Shown piece by piece: positions 32,696-42,324 of a stretch of DNA of 64,000 bases. The DNA comes from Cladocopium goreaui (Eukaryota > Sar > Dinophyceae > Suessiales > Symbiodiniaceae). Where the stretch lies: the NCBI GenBank assembly GCA_947184155.2, contig CAMXCT020002079.1, positions 493,004-557,003 of the forward strand, written 5' to 3'. How positions within the stretch are numbered: position 1 is the stretch's first letter; each line of letters begins with the position of its first letter. Position numbers and translations under genes: made by a program. The notes beneath the pieces were generated by a model, which did no database searches, was not told the DNA's origin, and saw only the letters and a program-made list of their open reading frames with translations.

Positions 32696-32924
32696 GCCAG
32701 TAAGAAAATGTATAAATGTCATGGTGTGGATCATTCGAAGTGAAGTAATTTTGTTCGTTTTTTCGCAAGGTCATCATGCAACATTTTTTTCCGTTCTTTG
32801 GATGGCCACCAAGACATAAGTCAAAACCCAAAGGCCAAACATCTCCTCCCCCATTGAGAAGGAAATGAAAAACATGAAATTTATTGTGTTTTTCTTTAAC
32901 GCCGCAAGTATGCCGCGCAGCGTT

Positions 32925-33060
32925 CACCATCACCATCACCACCATCACCACCATCACCATCACCAACAACAACACCGCCGACACCAACACCACACCCACA
33001 TCCAGTCACACTGACCCCCACACCCACACCCACAGCCACAGCCACACGACCGCCACAACC
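32925..33060. repeat. CAC/ACC-rich microsatellite
   Basis: (CACCAT)n, (CAACAC)n and (CCACAC)n in series. Confidence 0.8.
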
Positions 33061-33189
33061 ACCTACACTAGTGTTTTTTTAAATGTTTTTTTTTAAAAAT
33101 CATTTGCTTGTTTGTTTTAAGAACCCTTTTCACCAATTTTTACATTTTTACATTTGTTTCTCTCCTCCAACCTTTCTTACCACTTTTCC

Positions 33190-33312
33190 TGCCACCGACA
33201 ACGGCAGCAACAACATCAGCAACAACACCAAGACCAACAGCAACAACAACAACAACAACCACAACAACAACAGCCATAACAACAACAACAACAACAACAA
33301 CAACAACGCCAC
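33190..33312. repeat. CAA trinucleotide repeat
   Basis: (CAA)n with AGC and CCA interruptions. Confidence 0.9.
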
Positions 33313-33909
33313 ACCAAAAGGGCCAGCCAACCCGTCTACAAAACTTGGCGTTGTCTTCATTTGTTGATATGTTTTTAGATTTTATTACTTAAATTTTGGA
33401 AGCAAGGTTTTTGTTTGGCAAGCACGAAATTGCAAGGTCACATCATAGATTTCATTACATCATGTGTGACCACCTGAGGCGACAAAAAGAGAAAATAAGA
33501 TCTGTTGTTAGGGAAAGTGGCACCATGAACAAAATGTTGCGATTTGTTTGGCCAAAGTGCAAGCTGGAAAAAATAAACAGATATAAACAGGTTTTTCTGA
33601 TGGTTCGAACTGTGTTAGAGGTTGTTCCCCTCTGATTGTGAGTCTGGAGGCGTTTTTTTTTGGTAATTGTGGCAACTTGCTGTTGGAGATCAATAAAGTG
33701 GGCGCAGGTTGGTATTTGCTTGGTAAATGATGGTAAAGGTGGGGCACGCGCCATGATTTTTAGGGTGTGCCACACAAGAACCTACTTGTACAAAACAAGT
33801 GGGATCAGGGAGGTGAACTCCTTGATATTGAAGATACGTCGTTTTTCGCTTTACATTTGGCAAGGGGATTGGCTCCGTCCGCTTCCTTCACACAAGGAAC
33901 CAAATTTTG

Positions 33910-34487
33910 CATTTACAACAATAACAACAACAGGCCGCAATATACAATAACATGCGATAGCATTCGAGAACAGGGAACATTTCCACAACGTCTTCAAGAA
34001 TATCACAGGGTATATACCTTATTTCACAAGGGCACACGTTACAACACAACATTATACAACAGTTTACTTACACAACAACATGTAACAACAAAGTTTAACA
34101 ACAACACATATGGTAGCAACATAATTTATTAACGACCTGTACCGACACCATTGAACAACAACATTTTAGCAACATCATGTAAGACGCCAGTTGCCAGTTC
34201 CCAACAACATTCAGGAATAACAGCCACAACAACAACAAAAACATCAACAATGACCCTTCACAACAACTTTTTGCGCCAAGAGTTTTTGACAACGGCATCC
34301 TTTTACAACAACAACAACAAGAACCCCTTTACAACAAAAACTGTTTTACACCAATATTTTTCGCACAACAACAACAACACCACGTCAACAATTTTACAAC
34401 ACCAACTCTTTTACAACAGCAACACTTTCACAGCAGAAAACAACAACCACAACCCTTTAACAACAACAACAACAGCAACAACAACAA

Positions 34488-34519
<32 letters not shown>

Positions 34520-34640
34520 ACAACACTTTTCAAAAAAAATGCAACAACAACCCTTTACAACAACAACAACAACAAAAACAACAACAGCAACCACAACAAC
34601 GACGACGACGACAACAACAACAACAACAAACCACAACAAC
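33910..34640. repeat. Long ACA/CAA-rich tract
   Basis: Dispersed then dense (CAA)n, interspersed with TTTTACAACA units, over 730 bases; densest at 34460-34640, with a few GAC and CAG units. Confidence 0.85.
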
Positions 34641-36354
34641 CACGATCATAACCAGGACCACAACCGAGGACGACCATGTCAGCGGCAATGGCAGTGACAG
34701 CGACAGCGCCAACACCAACACAACGTTGAAACACACGAAAACGGATCGCAGAAAACAATACGAATTTACCGCAAACTATGATCCTTTGGTTTTGAAATAT
34801 CGCGGCGTGAAAAGGAACGATGCGAACACACATTGGTCAAAAATTTCAGAGCAACCTATTAAACAGACATTTGTTTATTTTTATGGTGGATATTGCGCAG
34901 AAAATGTGCGATTCAAAGGAAAAAACCCGCCTTCACAAAACTCGACATGCACGGTCACCGACAAAATTTTGGAAATAACATAAATTAACACGGGCTGGTG
35001 TTTTAGCCGAAGACGCAGCAAAAATCAACCATGTTACGTTGAACATTTTCAAACCAATGGGATAGTTTTGAAAAAACCACGCGCGGGGCAAAAACCAAAA
35101 TTTTGCGATGCATATTTTTGGACATTTCACTTTTGGGATCCTGATCTTCCAAACCACGTGATTTACGGTGTATTTGCATTGTTTTGGAACCAAATCTTAT
35201 TTCAGAAATTCACTTTTGGGATCCCGGCCTCCAAAACATCAGCAAAACTGCCGTAGATTCCGGCCCCCGCAATTTCCATTTAGATTTTTTTAACTAATGG
35301 AAATATTGAAACAAATGCGAACATGTTCATGTGCGGTACCAACTCATGAAACACAATTTAAAAAAAAAAACATGGAAACAAATGTGCACATAAATTGTAT
35401 CGTTCTGTGCATTTCCATTTTGAAATGGTAGGACCCATATAGATTTCAGAACACAATTTTATAAAAAAGGAAACATTTTGTAACGACTTGTGTCCCGTGA
35501 GCTTATTACCATCTCGTAAAGGGTTTATTTTTGGTTGGGCGAACCATTTTGTAAGAACTAGATTTGGCCTACTTGTTTTACAAAATGACGTCGGGGCCAA
35601 TCATTTCATAACATTGTGTTTCTGCCGAGTTGGAAAAAATAAGGCGCGTGCATGCTCACGTTTGAGTCGATCATTTATTTTTTCATTTTGTTCCCCCAAA
35701 AATTGTTTCGGGGGGTGAAAAAGAAGGATTGCAGTGTTTGAAGTGGGGTAGGTACAAGTTGGACATATTTTCAAATCAGCAATTTTTGAAGACAAAAAAA
35801 TATTAAAATAATTTGGTTTGGGACCCGGGAAATGAGGATAATGAGGTTTGGCCAAACATTGTAAAGCGCCGTTTTTTTTTTTTTGTTCACCGGTATTTCT
35901 TGGGGACTCAAACCTAGCCCCCACCACCACCCATCTTATAAATTTGAAACTATGACATTCTGTACGCCCGAAACGGCTCGAAACCTGGGTCCTTTGTAAA
36001 ATGGTTGCCTTGACCTCACTTGGTAAATGCACAAGGGATAAAATTATGCCATAATTGTGCGTTTTTAGCCATAAAGATATGGAAACATGTCAGCAGTCAT
36101 GCTGTTTCCTTTTCAGGTATGAAGTAGCAATGGCACATTTTGAGCCTCCGCAATCAATTTCTTGACATGGCAACGGTAAATATGATCGAAAATGCGTTTT
36201 TTTTGATTAGATTCATAAACAAAATTATGGAATTAATCAGGCTTTTACACTGGTGCACTCAGCAGTTTGCGCATTTCGAACCTTGCGTTCATTTCCACAA
36301 TTCTGTGCGCACATGTACGTTAAAATAAATATAAAAAATACATACATGAAAAAA

Positions 36355-36500
36355 CTATGTGTCACTGTGTGCATGCATGCTTGCATGGATGTATGTATGT
36401 ATGTATGTATGGATGCATCGGTGGATGGATGTATGGATGGATGGATGGATCCATGTATGCATGTATGCAGGTATGCATGTATGCATGTACTCGTATGTGT
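36355..36500. repeat. ATGT/ATGG/ATGC tetranucleotide repeat
   Basis: TGTATGTATGTATG, then GGATGGATGGATGG, then GCATGTATGCATG. Confidence 0.9.
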
Positions 36501-37018
36501 GGACAAAACGATGCCCCACCCAAAAAAAACGATAAGAAACGCAAAAACGATGGCAGAACCCAGGGTAACATCAGTTTTGAACGTAATGGCCAGTTCACAA
36601 ATTATAGAAAAAACCCGGAAGAAAAACAATGTCAAAACCTACCCGTTTAAGCGTGTTGCGATGAAATTGCGCAAACAAGTTTTGATTGCAAATGATGGAA
36701 TGCAAGTAAATGGGTTAGCCTAGAATGATTATACCAGATAATACCAACAAGAATAAAAACACAAATGATAGGGTAATAACACATTTATATTACGCGTTTT
36801 TTTTCTCCCATTTGACATGGGTAACAAAGCAATCCCCGCGCAATCATCGTTTTTATGTTTTACTACGAAAGGTTGGCACGCCGCCAAATGCCTACTTGTA
36901 GCAAACATAGTCATACGGCCTCGCCCTTGCACGTGTAAAACGGAAAATGTGTGCGACGGGTACCACTTTTCGGCGCAACAATCAATTTGTCTCGAGCACG
37001 CGTGCCGCATGACCTGTA

Positions 37019-37143
37019 GGGTGAAACAGTGAAGCTGTTGTTGTAACAACTAAATGACATGAGAGGGGTGTTTGTGGGAGGGAAACCCTTGAACCAGCTT
37101 GGCCTGGGGCCATTTTGGCTCAAGGGTGTGATTTTGAAATCCC
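37019..37143 (+). repeat. Terminal repeat A1
   Basis: 125 bases, identical to A2 at 44108-44232. Begins GGGTGAAACAGTGAAGC and ends TTTTGAAATCCC. It contains the spliced-leader match and a hairpin CCCTTGAACCA...TTGGCTCAAGGG. Confidence 0.95.
37109..37124 (+). promoter_or_regulatory. Spliced-leader-like sequence in A1
   Basis: GCCATTTTGGCTCAAG equals the last 16 nt of the 22-nt dinoflagellate spliced leader as I remember it. The preceding bases (CCTGGG) do not match the leader's start. Relict leaders arise when trans-spliced mRNA is reverse-transcribed back into the genome; here the match lies about 90 bases inside the repeat. It also forms the right arm of a hairpin. Confidence 0.75.
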
Positions 37144-37564
37144 ATGGCCTTGATCTTAAGTGGGGGATCCGACCTGACGGCAAGTTCAAGCCCATCCGAA
37201 CCTTGGTTTGGGGGCGTTTGGACTGTGATCGGGGTAGCACTTTGTGGTGCTGTCCTGGTCGGTGCCATCCTGGGTTGGAAACTTCACTCGTGGGTCAGCC
37301 ATTGGAATTTGCGCACCCGAGGATCGGCCGGCCACCCGAGCACGATTGGCTGGCACCAGCTGGTCAGTCGAGCCTTACGGTTTATCCACAGAAGGAGAAC
37401 CGTGGCACTGGCTTTCCGCAACTATTCACATCATCAGCTACCTTCTGTGCAAAGCCCTCCTAGGCTAAACCAGAGGAGGCGCAGGGTAGCCACTCCCGGA
37501 CCCAGGGCAAGTCCGCAAGGCCCAGTCTCGAGACAGGTGTCGTGGAGTGAAGGTCCGGTATACC
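37144..37564 (+). other. Leader between A1 and Gag
   Basis: About 420 bases. An open frame runs from 37144 through this stretch into Gag and would encode a possible membrane segment (VIGVALCGAVLVGAILGW). It has an ATG but overlaps the start of Gag and has no known counterpart, so I do not call it a gene. Confidence 0.4.
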
Positions 37565-38906
37565 ATGGATCCAACCGAAGAGGAACTCAATAACCTCAAC
37601 ACCTTGGAGAATGCAGCCGACTGGGCAGGCACGACAGGTGCGGTCCACGACCATCTCATGGGGAAGTTGGGCAAACCGTCCAAGCTGCGGGACCTGGTGT
37701 TCATTGCCCGTCCTGCGTGGGATACGGTGGTAGCCAGCCTCACGATCAAAGAGCCTCAAGCTGATGGTACGGAGGCCGAGCGAGACTTGACCCCTGTGGA
37801 ATTTTCACGGGTCGAGATCTTTCGCCGGGTGGTATTCCTGAGGCTCAAGGTCAATCCAGATGGACCTGGTGGTGCAGGCCCTCCACAGCCGATTGTGGGA
37901 GCGGCCCCATTCCCAGGCACTGGAGGAGGACAAGGTCCATCATCTCCGACAAGAAAGCTTAAACTGAGTAGCATCGTAGATCCCACACTCGATGCAGAGA
38001 TCCTGCAATTGGGCCAAGAAGAAATTGCAGAGATGTTCTCCAAGTACAAGTCCAAGTTCGGCGATGTCCCGTCAGCAGACGTGGAACCCAGCGCTGATCA
38101 AATATCAGCAATCAAACAGCTCCTTACCAGCGGGAGCTCTGCCGTACATAGACATGTCAATCTTCGGGCCACACGCCATCCGGTCGCTGCGCAGGAGTGT
38201 GTTCTCCTCCTACACCCTGAATGCGGCGACTGGGGAGTGGTCGAAGAAAGAGAGCCCAGGTCCGGCTACTCTCCAACAATGGGAGAAGAGCTTCAAGACC
38301 TACAAGGTGGCTATGCTCTTGTTGGAGGCTGCAGATGCCGAGAGACTGGAGGGCTACCTAGAACACATAAAGGACCTCCATGCGCAGTTCGGACAGGAAG
38401 CATGGGGCATCATATACCGTGCAGACGTCAGGATGAGAAGTGAGTTCCAAGAGCGGATCCGCAGAGCCCTGGATGAGGACCCAAAGTATGGGTACACTAG
38501 GGCCTCTCCATGGAGCTCAGTCTTTGCGGCAACGGTCAGGGAGTCGGACTTTTGGTCCAAAGAAGTGGCGACGCCAGCCACGCTCCTTCTGGCCCGCAAC
38601 AAACAGCTGGCACCTGAAGAGAGCAGCTCTCAAGAGGGTCGCCCACAGAAGCGCAAGTCTCGGCAGCCAGAAGGCACGCAGAAGAAGAAGGCCAAGCGCA
38701 AGTACACAGGTGAGGACAGATCACGTTGGGACGCAGAACAGTCAAGGTATTCCTTGAACCGAAAAGGGATCCAGATCTGCCAGAAGTACAACAGAGGCGC
38801 CTGCGGAAACGGGAAGCCGCAGTCACGATGTGAGAACAATCGTTCACATCAATGTGACAAGTGTCTAGGCCCCCACATGGCCAAAGACTGCAAGGGGCCC
38901 AACTGA
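37565..38906 (+). CDS. Gag-like protein with zinc knuckles (one frame break)
   Basis: First ATG at 37565 (MDPTEEELNNLN). The first frame reads to IKQLLTSG near 38130; the protein then continues one frame over with ALPYIDMSIFGPHAIR through to a TGA at 38904-38906. The join needs one base removed around GGGAG (38132-38136). The C-terminus has a basic KRKSRQPEGTQKKKAKRKY stretch, then C-x-x-x-x-N-x-x-x-C...C...H-x-C-x-x-C...H...C (38774-38892), zinc knuckles of the nucleic-acid-binding type. Role: packages the element RNA. Tandem knuckles of this form are typical of DIRS-type elements. Confidence 0.8.
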
Positions 38907-40148
38907 AAGTTAGGGATCAAGCTGACTCCAAACAGAGAGGCCCAACCGAAAGACACGCGGCCACCGCTTCCACGAAGGAAGAGGCCACATGAGGCCATCC
39001 CAGTCAGGGACAGGAGGGATCGCCTAGTTTCCCCTTCCAGGTCCCCTGGAGGCACTCATCGGCCGGCGGTGAAGAGACCCAGGTTAGAAGCTGCCCCAAA
39101 AAGGGCGAACCCAGAGAATGAAGCCGCTTCACACCACAAGAGGCCGAGGCAAGACAGAGACCGGAAGGCACCAAACCCAAGAGAGGAGGAAGAACCCGGA
39201 AGCTCAAGTGACTCCAGCTCATCGTCCACATCATCATCCACTACGGTACAAGCAGGGAGAGAGAAGATCCCATCAATGCCGCTGTACGTGGACTACAAGT
39301 ATGGGGCCACCAACCTGGACCCGCAGCTGTGGGATGACAGGCCCAGGGCCCTCCTGCTCTTCTCAGGGCGCCCGAGGGATGGAGACCTTACCTCCTATCT
39401 TCATCACATGGGATGGATAGTGGTGGTGGTCGACAAGCAGGGGCCGACTGCGGCGGACCTTCTGGACACGGAGGTGTGTCGCAAGATCTTCGCGGATATC
39501 AGGGCTGGCGTCTTCGACGTAGTGGGCATGGCTACACCTTGCGAAACGGTGTCCCCACTGAGGGAGAATCCGCCGGGCCGGAGACCACTCAGGTCCCTAC
39601 AACATCCGGATGGGCTGCCTCTCAAAAGCCTTTCCTCAGAGGAGAGAAAACAGCTCAAGGAGGCGAATCATCTCATCGAATTTTCCACACACGTGACGAG
39701 AGAAGTGAGGCGCATCAGAGCCGCCTACTGGATAGAAAATCCAGACCACAAGGAGAAGCTCGACATGTGGAAAACGAGCTGGTTCAAAGAGATGACTGGT
39801 CACGCGCTGGTGGAAAAGGCGCTGTTCGACCAATGCCAATTTGGAGCAGAAACAACGAAGCCCACAAGGATTCAGACGGACTCCCTTCCCCTTGGACAAA
39901 TCAAGGGGAGGAGGTGCAACCATCCTCCGAAGGAATGGACCAGACCAAACGGAGAGACCTACGTTTCACCACATGAGTCCTTGGTCCAGAGGTGGAGGAC
40001 AGTCAGAGGAGAAAAGGAGCGAGCATCCAAAGCTCTGGGTGAGTACCCGCCAGCCTTGAACAAGGCCTTGGCAGAGGCGATGGAGAAGGCGGACCTTCCC
40101 CGCGTGATGAAGCATCGCGAGGGGAGTCTCAGGAAGGCAGCGAAGTGA
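38907..40148 (+). CDS. C5-cytosine methyltransferase-like domain of the retrotransposon
   Basis: Continues in the same frame after Gag's TGA with no stop until 40148. There is no ATG for roughly the first 370 bases, so translation by readthrough or fusion is likely. After a low-complexity linker rich in R, E and S, it has LLLFSGRPRDGD (FxGxG-like SAM motif I, near 39350), DVVGMATPCETVSPL (motif IV with its Pro-Cys, near 39520), and YWIENP (motif VI, near 39728), then FGAETTKPTRIQT. The catalytic cysteine and the ENP glutamate are both present. Capture of cytosine methyltransferases by retrotransposons is reported in dinoflagellates. A degenerate fold without activity is the main alternative. 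Confidence 0.65.
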   Translation, partial: KLGIKLTPNREAQPKDTRPPLPRRKRPHEAIPVRDRRDRLVSPSRSPGGTHRPAVKRPRLEAAPKRANPENEAASHHKRPRQDRDRKAPNPREEEEPGSSSDSSSSSTSSSTTVQAGREKIPSMPLYVDYKYGATNLDPQLWDDRPRALLLFSGRPRDGDLTSYLHHMGWIVVVVDKQGPTAADLLDTEVCRKIFADIRAGVFDVVGMATPCETVSPLRENPPGRRPLRSLQHPDGLPLKSLSSEERKQLKEANHLIEFSTHVTREVRRIRAAYWIENPDHKEKLDMWKTSWFKEMTGHALVEKALFDQCQFGAETTKPTRIQTDSLPLGQIKGRRCNHPPKEWTRPNGETYVSPHESLVQRWRTVRGEKERASKALGEYPPALNKALAEAMEKADLPRVMKHREGSLRKAAK

Positions 40149-42269
40149 GGCGTGAGTGCCGGACCAACAGGACCAGTCTTAGAGGACCAAGCGATGAGAC
40201 AGAGGGAGATTGAGAATGCCGATGCCATTGGGGGGATGCGCAACCCGCTAAAGTCCATCAGGAGGATCCCAAAATCCGACATGGCAGGCAGGGCCGTTTT
40301 CAAGCTTCTCAAGCAAGCAACATCTCACCCCTCTGTCAAATCGCTAGTCGACCAAATTTTAACGGGTGGACAGGCAGCTCCGATTTCAGCTCAGCTTATT
40401 GACAAGCTTAGGCAACTGGTATGTTCGTTGTCCCCAGGAACCTTTCAACCTAGTACTGCAAAAGCATGCACACCACTCCAACCTCAGATTTTTGATGCTT
40501 GGGGAAGAATAAGTGGGGACCCGGATTCCCCGGTGCTGGCGCAGTGGTTGAGGTCGGGCGCTCCCCTAGGCTTCACCGAACCCATTCCTTGTACGGGCAT
40601 ATTCCCCGTGGTTAAGGAGGTTGAATGGGAAGCTGAGGCAGCAGAACAATTACAAAGGTCATTCGAAAACTGGGATAACCATCCATCTGCCGTCGAGTGG
40701 GAAGAAGATCTACACAAACTTATTGATGAGGCTGCATCTAAAGGTTTCTGTTCATTCTACCCCAACATGGCTGCTGCGGAAAGGGAAATCGGAATAAAAC
40801 CCGTATTAAACAAACTGGGTCTGTTGGTCAAGGAGAAACAAACACCTGAGGGAGTGATTAGGAAGGCACGGATTATTTGGGACATGAGGGAGAGCGGCAC
40901 AAACAAGCTATGCTCCCAAGGCGAAAGGGTGTTACTGCCGAGGGTCACCGACGCCATTGAGGACGCTTTGGAAATTTTCCGAAAAGGGGGGAAGCCAGCG
41001 TTTCTAGCAGTGGACATCCGCGATGCCTTCCACAACATTCCATCGGGTAAAGACAGAGCATTCACTTCAGCTGCATTCAGGGACAAAACTGGCACACTGA
41101 AAATTGTTGTTTATGATGTCCTGGTTTTCGGTTCAGTTTCATCTCCAACTTTATGGGGCAGATATGCTGCATGGTTTGGAAGGTCCCTTGCCTCTATCAA
41201 CCCTGACATCAGACTGCAAACGTATGTGGACGACCCGTTATTCACGTTTGACTGCACGGACCCCTATCACAAGGAAAGGGTGGGGATCTCCCTGCTCTGG
41301 TCACAAATAGCCGGGTACCCGCTCAAACTGGAGAAGTCTGATTCAGGAACAGAGGTGAAGTGGATAGGAGCCGTTATAAAAGCAGATCACGATAACCACA
41401 CCATATCTGTAACTATACCTGAAGACAAAGTTGCTGAGCTGAAATCAAAAGTCCAGACCTACTTGAGGAGGCCGGTCATTGGACGAAGACAGCTACAAAG
41501 TCTAGCAGGCGCGTTGTCCTTCGTGGCGGGATTGGTCCCTCTCATGAGACCTTTCTTGAACTCCCTGTGGGCTGCACTGGCAACGAATGACGGTCCGAAG
41601 AAGACCAGAAATGTTGTCCATGTGCGCCGCATTGGGATAGCCTTACAGTGGATAGACGCCTTGCTGGGAGAAAAGGCAGCTCCGTTCACCAGGGTAGTGA
41701 GGGCTTTCAGGCAAGAGACAAAGTGCATTATTATTACGGACGCATCAACCAGAGGCTTGGGGGCTATTATGATAGTTGGGGACAGACCAGTCGAGTTCTT
41801 CAGCACAACCATACCCCAAGAGTTCATCGTTCGTACTGGTGCACAACCAGGGGACCCCAGCCACATGGCGCTTTGGGAATCCCTGTGCCTCTTACTAGCC
41901 GCAAGGACATGGCTGATAAGGTTTCCACTTGGGTCCATCATCCGTGTCAAGTCTGACAACATATCGGCCCTCCACATGTTAGCAAAAGGCAAGGCCAAGT
42001 CGCCAGGGTTGGCTATGATCGCCAGAGAAATAGCTTTAGATCAGGCGAAGGGAATATACGAGTTCACAATCCTTCAACATCTGAACACCAAACTCAATAA
42101 AGTAGCAGATGCATTGAGCCGGCAGTTTGAACCTTCCCCACCATGTTTTCCGCACGAAGACCTGGGGGCTGCATCACGCATACCCATCCAAGTGGATTCT
42201 TCGTTTTGGCATTTACCAAAGGGTAACGCCAGATCTTTCAAAGGGGGGAAAAATGGTTTGGGGGCATAG
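40149..42269 (+). CDS. Reverse transcriptase and RNase H
   Basis: Same frame as Gag and the methyltransferase, after the TGA at 40146-40148; the first ATG is at 40195. RT fingers have PVLNKLGLLVKEK and RKARIIWDMRES; the palm has FLAVDIRDAFHNIP (motif A), VFGSVSSPTLWGR (motif B) and TYVDDPLF (motif C, about 41220). LQSLAGALSFVAGLVP follows as the connection typical of DIRS-type RTs. RNase H has TDAST (near 41737), a Glu in ALWESLCLL, SDNISAL, and NKVADALSR. All catalytic acids are visible. Copies element RNA to DNA. About 705 residues, intact; RT and RNase H fused, as in DIRS-like elements. Confidence 0.92.
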   Translation, partial: GVSAGPTGPVLEDQAMRQREIENADAIGGMRNPLKSIRRIPKSDMAGRAVFKLLKQATSHPSVKSLVDQILTGGQAAPISAQLIDKLRQLVCSLSPGTFQPSTAKACTPLQPQIFDAWGRISGDPDSPVLAQWLRSGAPLGFTEPIPCTGIFPVVKEVEWEAEAAEQLQRSFENWDNHPSAVEWEEDLHKLIDEAASKGFCSFYPNMAAAEREIGIKPVLNKLGLLVKEKQTPEGVIRKARIIWDMRESGTNKLCSQGERVLLPRVTDAIEDALEIFRKGGKPAFLAVDIRDAFHNIPSGKDRAFTSAAFRDKTGTLKIVVYDVLVFGSVSSPTLWGRYAAWFGRSLASINPDIRLQTYVDDPLFTFDCTDPYHKERVGISLLWSQIAGYPLKLEKSDSGTEVKWIGAVIKADHDNHTISVTIPEDKVAELKSKVQTYLRRPVIGRRQLQSLAGALSFVAGLVPLMRPFLNSLWAALATNDGPKKTRNVVHVRRIGIALQWIDALLGEKAAPFTRVVRAFRQETKCIIITDASTRGLGAIMIVGDRPVEFFSTTIPQEFIVRTGAQPGDPSHMALWESLCLLLAARTWLIRFPLGSIIRVKSDNISALHMLAKGKAKSPGLAMIAREIALDQAKGIYEFTILQHLNTKLNKVADALSRQFEPSPPCFPHEDLGAASRIPIQVDSSFWHLPKGNARSFKGGKNGLGA

Positions 42270-42324
42270 GTGTTCACATAAGAGCTGAGGCTGTGCACTG
42301 CATGTTTTCTTGAGTAGGTAACAC

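Larger units (their letters stand above)
31255..32720. repeat. Large palindrome of mirrored minisatellites (foldback-like)
   Basis: Left arm, 31255-31702: GGCATTC-TATCTGG-type units, then ~40-base GAGGTCCGGCAGTGCCCA units, then AACCCTCATCTGGCTGG. Right arm, 31918-32720: CCTGCCAGGTGAGGGTT, then the reverse complement of the 40-base units (32030-32335), then 24-base AGAATGCCAGAAGATATGCC units (32341-32690). Same order mirrored, so the whole can fold back. A unique loop of about 215 bases lies between. Long inverted ends made of subrepeats are characteristic of foldback elements. No transposase in the loop. Confidence 0.75.
32721..37018. other. Non-coding region upstream of the retrotransposon
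   Basis: Contains CAC and CAA/ACA repeat tracts (32935-33060, 33190-33310, 33910-34640) and an ATGT/ATGG tract, with AT-rich filler. The sequence CACTTTTGGGATCC is duplicated at about 35128 and 35211. No frame looks like a gene once the repeats are discounted. Confidence 0.45.

Noticed and set aside
31937-32819. Two overlapping 247-codon open frames and a 288-codon frame on the other strand
   Set aside because: All arise from the 40- and 24-base minisatellites, which keep every frame open. No start, splice or domain supports them.
34151-34651. A 166-codon open frame rich in Asn and Thr
   Set aside because: It is the (CAA)n tract read in one frame; the other frames and strand are open too.
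37144-37593. A 149-codon frame with a possible membrane helix between A1 and Gag
   Set aside because: It overlaps the start of Gag in another frame, and I know no counterpart; most likely chance.
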